Shown here piece after piece: positions 11,006 through 22,924 of a stretch of 64,000 nt of DNA. The notes under the pieces were generated by a model that saw only the letters and a program-made list of their open reading frames with translations, had not been told where the DNA came from and did no database searches. The stretch covers positions 50,337,257 to 50,401,256 of the forward strand of contig BTRK01000006.1 in NCBI GenBank assembly GCA_036245805.1, given 5' to 3'. Every line of letters begins with the position of its first letter. Positions within the stretch are counted from its first letter, which is position 1. The DNA comes from Pristionchus mayeri (lineage: Eukaryota > Nematoda > Chromadorea > Rhabditida > Neodiplogasteridae). A program made the translations under genes and the position numbers.

Positions 11006-11415
11006 TTAGGTGGGAAGAGCAGTGCTCCAGCACTCGCCGTCACACTTAAGGTACTGCACCCATGTGACCCTATTCATGCAGCAGAGCCAGAGAGTCGTTG
11101 TGGGGATTCCATTTGAGGGGATGCACTTGGTGTAGTCCGACTTGGCCTTGCAGTTGTTAACGCACTTTTGGAAGCAGGTTCTGTTGAACTTGAGGAAGCT
11201 GGAAGGAATATCGATCGATGGGCAGTGATGGGTCAATAATTCTTACTTCTCGTTGCACCAGCACCACGGAGTGAATCCCAGGACGGTTCCTTGGCAGAAA
11301 TCCTGGCAAGGAGTGAGGGAGTAGGCAGAGAAGGCAATGGCAAAGAGAGCCAGAAGAGTGAGCTGATTCTGAAGAGAATATCTATTGATTGGTAATCTGG
11401 GAGAAGACTTACCAT
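11006..11415 (-). CDS. Secreted 12-cysteine peptide, copy 2
   Basis: Exons are 11413-11415 (ATG only), 11247-11368 and 11006-11198 (TAA at 11006-11008). The 105-residue product is identical to copy 1; the few nucleotide differences within the codons are synonymous. The signal peptide, 12 cysteines and NRT sequon are all kept. The palindrome and TATA box upstream are also duplicated. Confidence 0.75.
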
Positions 11416-11458
11416 GATGATTCGAGAATCGGATGGTTTCCAATGGTTCTTGCAGCCA

Positions 11459-11465
11459 TTTTATA
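11459..11465 (-). promoter_or_regulatory. TATA box of secreted-peptide gene 2
   Basis: TATAAAA lies 44 bases upstream of the ATG, in the same position and context as in copy 1. Confidence 0.6.
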
Positions 11466-11547
11466 CTAGCAAATGATGAAACATCTAGTGGAGATGGCGC
11501 GTCGGCATATTGAAATTTGGCATCCGCCTACGAGACTCCTGCTGCGA

Positions 11548-11690
11548 TTCAACACACCAGAAGATTCCTCCTGTGGAGAAATGAACTCTCTCCATATCAC
11601 ACACTCTCTCGCTCACTCTTATCGACGAGAGAGCGCGTGGTTTGGAGAGAGTCAGATGATTCCTCCTAGTGGAGGTGGCGCGTCGTCATA
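11548..11690. repeat. Palindromic repeat (gagtcagacgatt family) upstream of peptide gene 2
   Basis: Duplicated together with copy 2, with the same hairpin core and the agtcagatgattcctcct end as at 7868-8010. Confidence 0.7.
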
Positions 11691-12085
11691 TGGATATTTG
11701 GCATCCGCCTACGAGACTCCTGCTGCGTTTCGACACACCAGCAGATTCCTGCTGTGAGCTGCGATTGGACTCGTTGGACTCTCAAAAAGGAAGTAAATTT
11801 TGCGATTCAGATTCATTGAGCATTTTCTGCGGGAGAAAGTATTCTTAACGATATTATAGATTATCGAGTAGCTGAGATGAGACTTTAAATTTAAAACCCC
11901 AATATTCAGAATGTGTATCGAGAGTGTCGATTCGAGATCAGCTGGCCGCGTTTAGCCAAAAAGGAGATACTGAATATTGTACAACGAGCCATGACGAGAA
12001 AGATGGCTTGAGTCGCAAGATTTGACAGGAAGCCTAATCAATGACTTGCGATAAAAGTACTTCGCCAAGATATGCTGGTTTATGT

Positions 12086-12155
12086 AGTTGGAGATAGCAC
12101 CAGGTCGGATCTCTTGTTTCGTCATAGTTCTCATCCGACCTAGTGCCGTTGGAGT
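12086..12155. mobile_element. Short MITE with GGCACTAGGTCGGAT termini
   Basis: agcaccaggtcggat and atccgacctagtgcc face each other across about 35 bases. Related termini occur at 13.83-14.0, 35.06-35.25 and 56.70-56.76 kb, with single-ended traces at about 7.15 and 10.82 kb. Confidence 0.6.
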
Positions 12156-12529
12156 TCGATTAAGTGTTTTCACAATTCATTACTGGCGTGGCCTCTTGAA
12201 CTCTCACTCATCGTGACATTCCGAATGGGAACATAACACAGTCTCAATGTTTTCCCAGTATTTTCACAGGCAGTTCCCACGCAGTTAAAAAGTCGTCTGC
12301 AAAAATTCCTGTGCAAGGGGAATTTTTACATTTTTGGTTGGACTTCAGGAGATTACCATCCGACGACGATGCTCTTTACAAGTGCCATCTTTCTGGAACT
12401 CATGAGTATGGAAAAGGGAGTCCAAAGAGTCCAATCGCAGCACACAGCTTGATGCCTCTAGGGTCTCGAGGCCACAGCAGGACTTCCGTGGGTGGACTCC
12501 GCGTTTCAATATGCTGACGCCCCACCTCC

Positions 12530-12640
12530 ACTAGGAGGAATTGTCTGACTCTCTTCAAACCACACGCTCTTTCGTCGATCGAAGTGCGCGAGAGTGTATG
12601 ATACGGAGAGAGCGAGACCATTGATCTCCACTAGAAGTTT
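12530..12640. repeat. Palindromic repeat (gagtcagacgatt family) upstream of peptide gene 3
   Basis: The sequence reads aggaggaattgtctgactctc, then the degraded hairpin with cacacgctc and gagagtgtatg. It is a diverged copy of the element upstream of peptide genes 1 and 2, and ends just before the TATA box. Confidence 0.65.
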
Positions 12641-12653
12641 CGCCACTCACTAG

Positions 12654-12660
12654 TATAAAA
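12654..12660 (+). promoter_or_regulatory. TATA box of secreted-peptide gene 3
   Basis: TATAAAA, about 96 bases upstream of the ATG. The extra spacing relative to copies 1 and 2 comes from a (cctgatcatctgat)-type repeat at about 12685-12742. Confidence 0.55.
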
Positions 12661-12755
12661 TGGCTGTGAGAACTAGCTGAAACATCTGATCCTGATCCTG
12701 ATCATCTGATCATCCTGATCCTGATCATCTGAAACCATCTGATTCTCGAATCATC

Positions 12756-13166
12756 ATGGTAAGTCTTCTTCCATTTCCCTCCATCAATCGATATTCCCTT
12801 CAGAATCAGCTCACTCTTCTGGCTGTCTTTGCCATTGCCTTCTCTGCCTACTCCCTCACTCCTTGCCAGGATTTCTGCCAAGGAACCGTCCTGGGATTCA
12901 CCCCGTGGTGCTGGTGCAACGAGAAGTAAGAATGATTTACCCATCACTGCCCATCGATCGATATTCCTTCCAGCTTCCTCAAGTTCAACAGAACCTGCTT
13001 CCAAAAGTGCGTTAACAACTGCAAGGCCAAGTCGGACTACACCAAGTGCATCCCCTCGAATGGAATCCCCACTACGACTCTCTGGCTCTGCTGCATGAAT
13101 AGGGTCACATGGGTGCAGTACCTCAAGTGTGACGGCGAATGCTGGAGCACTGCCCTTCCCACCTAA
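12756..13166 (+). CDS. Secreted 12-cysteine peptide, copy 3 (inverted)
   Basis: Exons are 12756-12758 (ATG only, then GTAAGT), 12804-12925 and 12974-13166 (TAA at the end). The 105-residue protein differs from copies 1 and 2 only by Leu9 to Val in the signal peptide. The whole mature part, with its 12 cysteines, is unchanged even though intron and flanking sequences have diverged. That suggests purifying selection or gene conversion. The gene is on the opposite strand to the other two. Confidence 0.75.
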
Positions 13167-13288
13167 TAATCGATTATTCCCTTGGATCAGATAAAAACTT
13201 CAATTGCAGATGTGATGCGCAGATGTGCAGATTCGACAGATGTGATAACTACTGTGATGTGATGTGCAGATGTGCAGATTCGACAGAT

Positions 13289-13312
13289 GTGATAACTACT
13301 ACACCACGAGAT
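13289..13312 (-). pseudogene. Fragment of tRNA-Val (5' half)
   Basis: On the minus strand tctcgtggtgtagtagttat, followed by cac, matches the first 23 or so bases of the intact tRNA-Val at 46509 with one mismatch. No anticodon or T arm follows. It sits at the end of a roughly 50-base tandem repeat (gatgtgcagattcgacag units, 13205-13295). Confidence 0.6.
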
Positions 13313-15730
13313 CGACACATCGAAGGATGAAATTTCTATAAATGTGTCCTATTCCAAGCACATTTCTGAAATTTCTCATTCGATTGAATAGCCTGAAACT
13401 CCATACTACTTATTAGAATGTGCTAAATGGTCTTGTGACTTCTTCATCCCCTCGAGAGCCCCATGCGATGTTCAAAGATACCCTCGATAGCAAATTCTTT
13501 TGTCTGTCTACGAATTCCAACGGTTGTAATGCACAGTGAAAAATGAAGATGATGCATCACGCAAAATGTGGTGTCGTACCTGTACTTCCCGCTTGTCTGG
13601 TCAAGGTGGCGGAACCGTCCCAGTCTAGTGATGCCTCATCAAATTTGATTGCACATGGAACATTTCTTCTGAATAAATGCAAATAACTAAATGTTTCCAC
13701 AGTTGACTGTCGTCTTCATCGATTCTACAAGAGGCATGACCAACTCATTCTTATAGTGAGAAAGTGTAAATCAATAAGAATCAGGCCTGCAGGTGGATGT
13801 GATACCACTGAGATTCTGATCCATTTCAATATCGTCGGCACTAGCTCGGATGATAACCTTCCGAATGAATACCAAAAAATAGGTTATGCAGTTTTTTTCA
13901 GAGAAGGCTTCTTGATAGAGCATTTTTGCACAATACTACAGAAGGGTACCATTTTGTTTATAATAAGGAAGGAATCATCTGACCTAGTGTCTTATCGTCT
14001 CTACTTGTGCAGTGAGTCTTCCTCCATCGTGCCCATTTTTCAATTTCAATACATCTGCCAAACTCTCACGAAGATTTGACCCCACTACTCGGTCCATGTA
14101 CCTGGCGCGTAAATAAATTGAAATTGAAATTTCACTTTTGCTGTGCCTCTATCGTGACCCGCTCGCCGACCTGTGCAAACGGCTTTCCCACTCAAATTTC
14201 GTGCTGATAAGCGTAATAGCGACGCTAATCTCTTCTGCACACATACGTGTTTTCCATCCATCCTCATTTTGCTCCATTGCTCGGGCAGAACGGTGCCACA
14301 AATACGTTTGCGAATTCGATTGCTATTATTTTATTTGGTTTTCTAATATTCTCGGGGGTTTCGATTCGCGTATGGCGTGAGTAAGCAAAACGACGTCGTG
14401 CATTGTGAGTATGAGCAGAGCGAAGAAATCAGGGACGTTTCAACGAAAACGGGAAAATGTGGTGCTATTGGTTGACCAATAAAGAACGCTTAAAGTATTA
14501 CCGAGACCTTTTTTGAGGGATGGGCGATATCACTCGCTGTCTGCTGCTCTTGGGTTGGCCTGCAAAAAATCTCTTAGATAACTTGACGAAGTTGTAGAAT
14601 TCATTCGCTTATTCTTTACAATTACGCCAGTCGCCAGGAAGTCTGTCGACTCATAAAAACTTCAACGTCATGAAACTGTCAATCACATTTGGAGTCCGTC
14701 TGTCTGGATCGAGCGCTCATAATTTTCTAAAGCAACACACGTCATTTGCCCTAATCGAACGGGAAGAACGCTCATTTCGAGAGCCTAACGGGGAGAGGAA
14801 AAGAGGAGAAGGGCGAGAGTGCAAAACGAGAGAAAGAGGGAGTTTCCAAGTGCACGCGCATGCTTACTTCCCCTTAGGGCCCCTCTCCTTCTACCGCACT
14901 TTGATTTTCCTCTCACGCGCTTTTCTATCTTCTACTACTAATGAATTTTTCCATGTGAATACCCTTTTCTTGTTCGTTTTCCTATCCCCTATCTCAACTA
15001 GACTATGCGAAGTGTTACCATAGTCGAAAAGTATCTGAGATGGGGAACATTACTCGAATTTCAAAATCTGATCTTTACGATGCTTGTTTGTCCGTCTACC
15101 TCATCTTGATTTTCTTCTCACACGTTTCTTTCACCTACTACTAAATGAATTTTTCCATGTGAACGGTCATCTCCTGTCCGTTCTCTTGTTCCCTATCTCA
15201 CCTAGAGTTCGAGAAGCGCTACCACGGTCGAGAGAGATGAGTGAACTAATGATGAGAAAACGGTTTTCGATCCGATCATCTTGAACCCGTCTTCAATACG
15301 ATATTTTTGAACAGTTGAGCGTGTCCGTTTTGCCATCACTAGGAGTAACGAATACTCGAAATTCGAACTCTTCACGCTGCTTGTTTGCACTCTCCCGTGA
15401 ACATCCTCTCTCTCTCTCGAATTACCGCCAGAGAACCTTGGAATCGGCTTTGCCGCGCGATTATAGCGCGATTTCTGTGCCTCCCGCCTCACTCGAAAAG
15501 TCAGCGGGGGCACACAGGAAGGGGTGGGCACTACGGGAGAGTCGATTACATGAAAAAGTATGACAGCGAGATAGAGAGCGCGCAGAGTTATTGTCTAGTA
15601 ACTGGCGGTTACGAGATTGGAGGCTTGCTGTCAGATACACGTAGCCCCCCCCCCCTTCGACTCATTTCTTCTCTCTCGCTTCGATAAACTGCCGTTCGAT
15701 TCAGATGTCATTTGCTCATTTCAACTTCAG
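13313..15730. other. Intergenic, repeat-rich
   Basis: No gene is supported. It contains a MITE with cactagctcggatgataac / atctgacctagtg ends (about 13838-13996). The motif catctgccaaactct at about 14048 is repeated near 22230. A diverged tandem duplication of about 200 bases (14880-15020 and 15090-15245) shares atgaatttttccatgtgaa. A poly-C run lies at about 15642-15653. Confidence 0.5.
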
Positions 15731-18700
15731 ATGCCAAATAGTGACGTTGATCAGAGCGCGATTTTGCTGCCAACCAAAACCGCTGAGTCAACACAGTTTC
15801 TTCCCAATGAGGTGCACACCTTGCTCTATGTTTTTCGAAATACGTTCCTTTCAGTCAAAACAACAATGGCGAATTCCGCACCTACGATATTTTATCGTGG
15901 TTATCGGGACATTGTCTGCGTCTATCGGTATGCAAATCGAAGGTATTTACGAAAAAAAGTAAATTTCAGGAATTGGCTGTAATTTCGCGTATAACTTTGC
16001 CGTTGTTTGCAATGTAGATCAATCAATGAATGCGAGTGCCGTTTACGAGCAGTACGTTGATGATTCGCACTTTCAAAATGTTGCCCCTGTCCAGATCTCC
16101 ATCCAACTCTCCGATCATGTATTTCTCTCCCTGGATATCGAACATTATATACTCGGTTTATCCTGCCGGAAACATCTTGACGCTTTTCGGGCTGATCGCA
16201 CTTAGAGGCCGAGTATCGGTGCGAACCCAGGTAGAGTGGTATCTCTCTAGTTACAAGCTTCTTGCGCACAATGAATACAGATTCTCGATTGGTGACATTC
16301 GCAGGACATGATAAATATCGACAGATTTATCGATTGATCGATTTATCGATTGATAGGTCACTCAATTCTCAGGTGCTGATCGGTTCTGCCATCTCGACCG
16401 TCACCACTGCTCTGATTCCAATTGGCTATGACTACTGGCCGACGTCAACGCTCATTCTCAAGTGAGTTGTTATCTTTTCAGCTAATTAAAAAAAGTAAAA
16501 GTGCTGTACAAAACATCTCATACACTCCCTGAAAATCTTAAAACTTCTCAATATTCCTACCCAAAACTCCCGTTTCTTATACACCTTCTAATGACTTTTC
16601 TCGATGGAATGAAGGAATGAAAGAATGCATGAATATTTCAGGGCTATTCAAGGAGCAGCGATCGCTCCTACAATCCCTCTGATCGGCCACATCGCTGCTA
16701 ATTGGACTCCACTCGCCGAAGTCGGCTTCTTCATCGCCATCCTCTCCAGTTACTCACAGGTGGGCAATACAATAAAAAGTAATTAAAATGTAAAAAAAAT
16801 TGGCAATATGGTAAATCATGTTTTGTCATCACACTACTCTTTGATAGGAAAACCGTGAAAACGCCTCGACTTCGCTGTCGTTTGTAGTTCAAATAGTAAG
16901 CAAGATTTTTGTCGAACGTAGGAGTAATTCCATCCAATAAATCCTAGCCTACGACTCATAGATCTGCATAATCGTGTGTTTGTTTTGGACCATATAATTA
17001 TATTGGAGGGTGAAATTTAGCCTGAATTTCCCCCCGGAAAAAGCGATTTTCAAGAGTGCAATTGGAGTGGGAATAGATTGTGCAAATACAACCATGTAAT
17101 ATCCCTGAAATTAATAATTGATCCGGCCCAATAATGATGGTTACATAAACGGATTTGACTTGAGGTCGGACTCTTCATCACGATGTCGACTGCTGGGCCG
17201 TTGTGTGAGCTGTACGGATGGCGATCGATATTCTACTTCAACGCTGCCTTCTCCGGTATGATAGCCACTCCGTTCGATCGTATGCCTTTTTTTCCGGAAA
17301 AAAAAGTGTGGTTCTGTAAGATAAACAGTGGGCGCATCATTTTTTGCTATTACCTGAGCGGTTTAATGGTGTTGCACTCTTTTGCAAAGGGCTTATCTTT
17401 TTGAGCGACACGCGACCAAAAAAGGAGATTAAAAATGGTGGGACGGGGTTTGGAGAAAAAAGTAGGCGATCCCCGTGAGAGGTCATGCATATTTTTAACC
17501 TGGCATTTCAATCCTTCCTTCGCAAGGTCAACGCACCTATCCTTCAACAAATATTTAATACTTTACAATTACGAAGAAAGTTGGAAGAATTTGTTTGAGA
17601 ATGCAACCATATTTTAATGACTAAGCTAAGACATATCTACGATTGGGCAGAAACACCTAAACGTTGCCCATTTGAATGGTAGTGCTCTGCCTGTGTTTTT
17701 TCTTCTAGATAAAAATAGCAGATTCACAAGAAATAAAATAGTTTTTTTTCAAATCTCGCCATTCAATGTATCTTCCTTTTAATAGTCAAGGAATTTTCAC
17801 GAGCATATGACAATTTGAAAATCAATGATGAAATTCGACATTTGCAGCGGTTATTCTCTGCCTATGGTTCTTCTTCTTCCACGACACGCCCGCGCAGCAC
17901 AATCGACTCAGCGACAAGGAGTTCCAGATCATCAAACCAAACGAGAAACCAGTCGTGCAGAAGAAGCCCAAAGTGCCCTTCAGGTGAGTTACTCGTAGAT
18001 TTCGAAATTCGGGTCGCCGTCACTTTCTGGGCAGAAAATTTGCGTCTAGTCGTTGCGACCCACTGCAAGAGTTCTGTCCTTATTGGTTAAAACGAAGGAA
18101 GTGCATAGAATAAAGAGCCTCCGATTCTCGAACTACAGTTTCCCTTCAATGTACCGTAATTTCAGTAAGTTCTTCAAGAACGCTTCGGTTTGGGCCGTAC
18201 TGATAGCAACGATTGGCAACTACAATGGCATATCGCCGCTCATCGTCTTCTCCTCGTCTATTCTGAAGAAGGTGATATTTGATCTTTAATTCGTTGTCGC
18301 TAACACATTGAGCACCACATACGAGAAATAAGGTGCAAAAGACCCGTGCGTGATCATTTCACTTTTGCGTTTTTTTCCGAATATTCTTATCACCTCTTTA
18401 CTGCTTTAAACATCAGCCTTTTTATTCTATTTGTCAGTCGTTTACTTTGAATTGTATAGGCGGTGGGCCTCACTGACCTGCAGACGTCATACTACAATGC
18501 CATCTCCTTCTTCTCACAACTCGTCCTCAAGATTGTGAGCGGTGAGCTCAAATAGTCAACTCTTTTTTGGCCTTCACTTTTATGACGAAAAAACCAGTGC
18601 ACTCTTGTTCTTCTGTCTTTTTCTTCTCCGGCCGCAGATTCTTTCTGCAAAATGGCTGTCACTCAAACCTTACCTTTGCCTAAACCCGTTTGCACTGCTT

Positions 18701-21700
18701 GATACACTTTTGAGCCGATCATTATGTGGAGCACAGGCACATGATCGGTGAATGAATCCGGCCGTTTCCGAGGGGTATCAGTTCAATGGGATATGGAAAT
18801 TGCAATTATGATACATTCGGCTTGTTTAATCTGTCAGAAATGTGCGAGAAAAGTTGCGTAAAAAGTTGCGTAAAAAGTTCGCGAACTTCTGATTCTCTCC
18901 ATTTCGCATGCTCTCTCTCTTTCTCTAACCAGGTCGATGAAAAGTTCACGAACTTTTCGACGAACTATGTTCGAAAATCATACTTTTCTTTTGTTTTACT
19001 TATTTTTATAAACTATTTTTGCTTTTAACTTATGACTTCTTATAATGACAACCTTCCCTTAGCTGGAATAGCTTCAGAATACAGCGTAGTGAAAGTAAAC
19101 AGGGTTGGAGTATTTTTTTCGAAAATGGGTCACCACTTTCCCCACCCTGTAATGCCAAGCTATTCCATCAGAGGGAAGGTTGTTCTTATAAGCAGTCATA
19201 AGTTGAAAGCAAAAATAATTGATAAAAATAAGTAAAACAAAAGAAAAGTACGAATTTCGAACATAGTTCGTCGAAAAGTTCGTGAACTTTTCAAGGAGCT
19301 GCGTGAAAAGTTAGAGAAAGGCGAGAGAGCACGCGTTCTTGAGAGAGGGAAAAGGAAGCAGTGATTGTTTACTTCCTTTTCCCTCTCTCAAGAATGCGTG
19401 CTCTCTCGCCTTTCTCTAACTTTTCACGCAGCTCCTTGAAAAGTTCGTTAAAAACCGGCATTAATTCGTTCGAAATTCGTACTTTTCTTTTGTTTTACTT
19501 ATTTTTATCAATTATTTTTGCTCTTAACTTATGACTGCGTATAAGAACAACCTTCCCTCTGATGGAATAGCTTGACATTACAGGGTGGGGAAAGTGGTGA
19601 CCCAATTTCGAAAAAAATACTCCAACCCTGTTTACTTTCACTACGTTGTATTCTGAAGCTATTCCAGCTAAGGGAAGGTTGTCATTATAAGAAATCATAA
19701 GTTAAAAGCAAAAATAGTTTATAAAAGTAAGTAAAACAAAAGAAAAGTATGATTTTCGAACACAGTTCGTCGAAAAGTTCGTGAACTTTTCATCGACCTG
19801 GTTAGAGAAAGAGAGAGAGCATGCGAAATGGAGAGAATCAGAAGTTCGCGAACTTTTTACGCAACTTTTTCTCGCACATTTCTGACAGATTAAACAGGCC
19901 GATTATGTTTTGGCCTTCCTCACACTCGGGATGAAATATGTTCTCAGGTGTACTATCCGATCGATGGACGTCGGTGTCGGAATCCTTCAAGACGCGCTTC
20001 TTCAACACCATTTCCTGCGGACTCTCTGGTGTGCTGATGATCGGCACGGCCTTCTTGCCCGTGGAGAACAAGGTACGAAACTGGGCTGTGCTAAAAATTG
20101 CTCGATCTCTCGTTTTGCAATGCTCTCTCGCTTTCTCTAACCGACATTGCAAAATAAGAGTTTGATATATTTTTGCACAGCCCAGGTACGCAATTCGTCA
20201 TCGATTGTTGATACGGGGTGGATTCGTCAGTCAACACAAAGAACAAGCATGATGCTAAAAATTGAGTAGTCTTCAGAAAACAACGGGCCGATAATAACAG
20301 TATTTGGTCGTTATTTGCAGATGCTTTGCGCGGTTTTCATCACCCTCACTCAAAGCGTCATTGGATTCAACTCGGCCGGCTTCAACAAGGCAGCTATGAT
20401 AGTGACAAAGTAAGGCTATTTCTGTTATCAATAGCTATCGAACTGAAAGAAAAAATTGGGGTTAAAAAGAACAATCAACGAAAGGGGAATACAAACTCGA
20501 CAGGATAAAAAACCATGGTGATCATCAGATCATTAATACAAATTCAAGAAAAAAAACATTGGAAGTCCATCGATCAGTTTACCTAAGAAGTGAGAATCGA
20601 TATGGCCAAAGGTTGTTTCGCACCACTAATGCAGTTCAAATGAGGCTATTCGTGTTCATCCTACAGAATTCGTAATGCGCATGCGTAATTCGAAAAGCGG
20701 AAAGGGATCTCGCAGCATCCCCCTTTTAGCCTTCCTCATCTCAACTTCATAATTGGCGATGCATGAGCCGCCGAGCGTTGCTCATTGCAACGAGACGCGA
20801 AAGGAGAGAGCCAATTCCTCATCTCCCCGGAAAAAGCATCAGCGGGAGAATGCATATCATATTTCGTACCCACACTATCCTCTCCGCCCTCCTCCCGCTC
20901 TCCTCCAGATTCCTCTCCTCTTCCTTCTCCCCATCTCCGTTACTCAATTTCGCCCCGAAAGAGAGCTTGCGATCTCACTCAGAGATGTGAATAACGAGAG
21001 GGGCGAAACGAGGGGGAGAGAGAGAGAGAGGAAGGAGTAGTCAAGTGCGTCCCTTTCGGTTCAGTCAATCAGAGTGACGATGAATGGGGGGGTGGAGGAC
21101 GGAATGATTCGGACCCTGATTGGACTGGTACGAGATCCAAGAATGGATGCCGAAGCCATTACTCGAAGCCCGATCTCTTACTTTTATTTTCTCTATTTTC
21201 TTCCGAAAATGCAAACTGTACTAAATTATGCAATGTCCAGCATTTCCGTAAGTGTTTCTTGGTGGGGGATTTACCGAAGCGAGTATTCAGCATTCATTAC
21301 AGGAGCACTTTTGTTCTCCAAATCTATCAGTGATTTGCATTTCTAAAGTTCGAAAATCCTCCCGCTCACCGAATCCTCACTTCAGACAGTACGCTCACTT
21401 CATCGTCACGCTCATCGGCGTGATCATCTCGGCCTCGACGATCGCCGAACCCTTCCTCGTCTACGCCGTCGCTCCGGAGACGACGTGGGACCAGTGGTGA
21501 GCACCTTAATAAGTTGGACCTTAATTAGTCTTTATTAATTGGTATTTTAATTAGTTTATTATTACCAAATAACTAGAGTTCGAGAAATGATCACTCTTTC
21601 GACCGGTCTTTCGAATATCTTTTCTCGAATTCTAGAAATCACATGCTTACGTGCACCTCTTCAAATTCACTCATCGGATGTTATTACTCCGAGAAAAATT

Positions 21701-22016
21701 TTTAGTTACTGAAGTAATGCGTCATTAGCTACCATTCGACATTAACTACTACTTGTTCATAGTTATTCGTCATTACTTACAACTTTTTTTTATAGTTATT
21801 CGTCATCAGCTGCCAAATTTTCCTTCCATTATTTTTTTAAAATATTTTAATTTTTGTAAATTATTGTAGTTTTTTTACAGGTTCTCCCTTCTTGTCCTGC
21901 ACGGCGCGATTCTCGTCGTGTCCAATCTCCTGTTCTGCGTGATGATCCGGGCGAAACCGGCGAAATTCACCGAGTCGAAACCGATCCTCAAGCTGATCGA
22001 CGACCAAAAGCAATAA
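15731..22016 (+). CDS. SLC17-like major facilitator transporter
   Basis: Fourteen exons join in frame: 15731-15811, 15855-15942, 15970-16051, 16095-16230, 16373-16461, 16642-16759, 17165-17255, 17848-17983, 18166-18271, 18460-18541, 19948-20072, 20321-20409, 21386-21496 and 21881-22016 (TAA). They give 489 residues. Recognisable blocks are RYFIVVIGTLSASIGMQIEG (TM1), an extracellular loop with NAS, a TM2 block ending NILTLFGLIALRGRVSVRTQ, YGWRSIFYFNAAFSG with the next exon reading VILCLWFFFFHDTPAQHN (TM5-6), VLSDRWTS (the MFS loop signature) and QSVIGFNSAGFNKAAMI. The order fits SLC17 anion transporters (phosphate, sialin or vesicular glutamate type). The substrate cannot be read. An acceptor-like ttcag directly abuts the ATG, as in trans-spliced nematode genes. 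Intron 10 carries a large palindrome. Confidence 0.8.
18822..19906. mobile_element. Fold-back element in intron 10 of the SLC17-like gene
   Basis: The 1.08-kb palindrome is centred near 19365. Its outer arms read cggcttgtttaatctgtcag and ctgacagattaaacaggccg. Each arm contains a smaller inverted pair (cttataatgacaaccttccc ... gggaaggttgttcttataag), so the element is a palindrome of palindromes. The host gene's donor (18541) and acceptor (19947) flank it, so the coding frame is untouched. Confidence 0.85.
20079..20187. mobile_element. Small palindromic MITE in intron 11 of the SLC17-like gene
   Basis: tgggctgtgctaaaaattg at the left faces tatttttgcacagccca at the right, with an inner hairpin ttttgcaatg / cattgcaaaa. 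It starts a few bases after the exon 11 donor. Confidence 0.65.
21574..21648. repeat. Palindromic MITE copy (tagagttcgagaaacgata family) in SLC17-like intron 13
   Basis: tagagttcgagaaatgatca at the left and ttctcgaattctaga at the right surround a cgaccggtctttcg core. This is a diverged copy of the hairpin at 23057-23175. Confidence 0.5.
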
Positions 22017-22103
22017 TGTATTAACTACCGGTAGAAGATTAACGTGTGGATGCATATCTCGACTGTTCACTTACTGGCTCTATTTGTTGCATTACAAGTA
22101 CCG

Positions 22104-22109
22104 AATAAA
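22104..22109 (+). promoter_or_regulatory. Polyadenylation signal AATAAA of the SLC17-like gene
   Basis: A canonical AATAAA lies 88 bases after the stop codon, the expected distance for a nematode 3' UTR. Confidence 0.55.
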
Positions 22110-22886
22110 TCTCGCGGTTTAAAATTCAGTCCAATGGACAATCGTCTATTATCAACGAGGAAATATGTCGCAATTACATGTTCTTGAAAAACTATACGAA
22201 CAACCCATGACCGACTCTTCAATACGTCGGACATCTGCCAAACTCTAACGAAGATTTCTCCCTACTACTCGGTGCTTGCTCCTTGCGGATAAATACATTG
22301 AAGTTGAAATTGAACCTTGGTCGCACTCGACTACACTCAATGGGCTGCCTTCTGTTTCCTCTCCTCTCCCCTCCCCTCTCCTCTCCTCTCTCTTTCTCTC
22401 TTCACTCCTCCTCCTCATTGGCTTCCGTCTCGACTTCTTCTACTCGCAGTTCCATCACAATTTTCTTCTGCCCACACACACACTTTTCTCATCTCTTCGC
22501 CTGCTCGTTTCGAGTTCTCGGGGATTTCTCTCGCCTGTGCGTCCGCCTCCTCCTGTTTTTCGCTCCCCTCACACAATCGGAAAGGCCTCTGGACTCGACA
22601 GGCCTTCTCTCACCATTTCACGCCACTCACTCCCTTATTTTTGCTTGCAAAATGACGTAATGCGAATATCCCCCAATGACGAAATTCCTTATTTTGGTTA
22701 CCATTATTCTTTGTAAGGATTTGTAACACCGGTGCCACTGAATCAAGCACCGGGAAGTATATTTATTCGTTCCTCTGGCTTCTTCCCGGCTCAATACCTC
22801 TCCCGGCCCCTGCTCACTAATGCATGGATGCATAATACATGAGCGCTTGTTCTCAACTATCCATCAGGAAGAGCCGAGAGACGGAG

Positions 22887-22924
<38 letters not shown>

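Larger units (their letters stand above)
10254..11920. repeat. Segmental duplication, copy B (carries secreted-peptide gene 2)
   Basis: This is the direct duplicate of 6247-8240, with scattered substitutions. Through the peptide gene the offset is a constant 3680 bases. Copy B has a TGT microsatellite (10744-10763) where copy A has its own unique stretch, which includes the palindromic insertion. Confidence 0.85.

Noticed and set aside
15705..15962. SLC17-like start at the ATG at 15705
   Set aside because: That frame needs no splice but gives a Cys/Arg-rich, unlikely N-terminus. The ATG at 15731 with a 43-base intron (15812-15854) gives a natural N-terminus in phase with TM1.
22276..22716. 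Open frame of 146 codons rich in Ser/Leu/Pro
   Set aside because: All three plus frames are open here because the DNA is a CT-rich tract. No splice context or conserved block supports coding.
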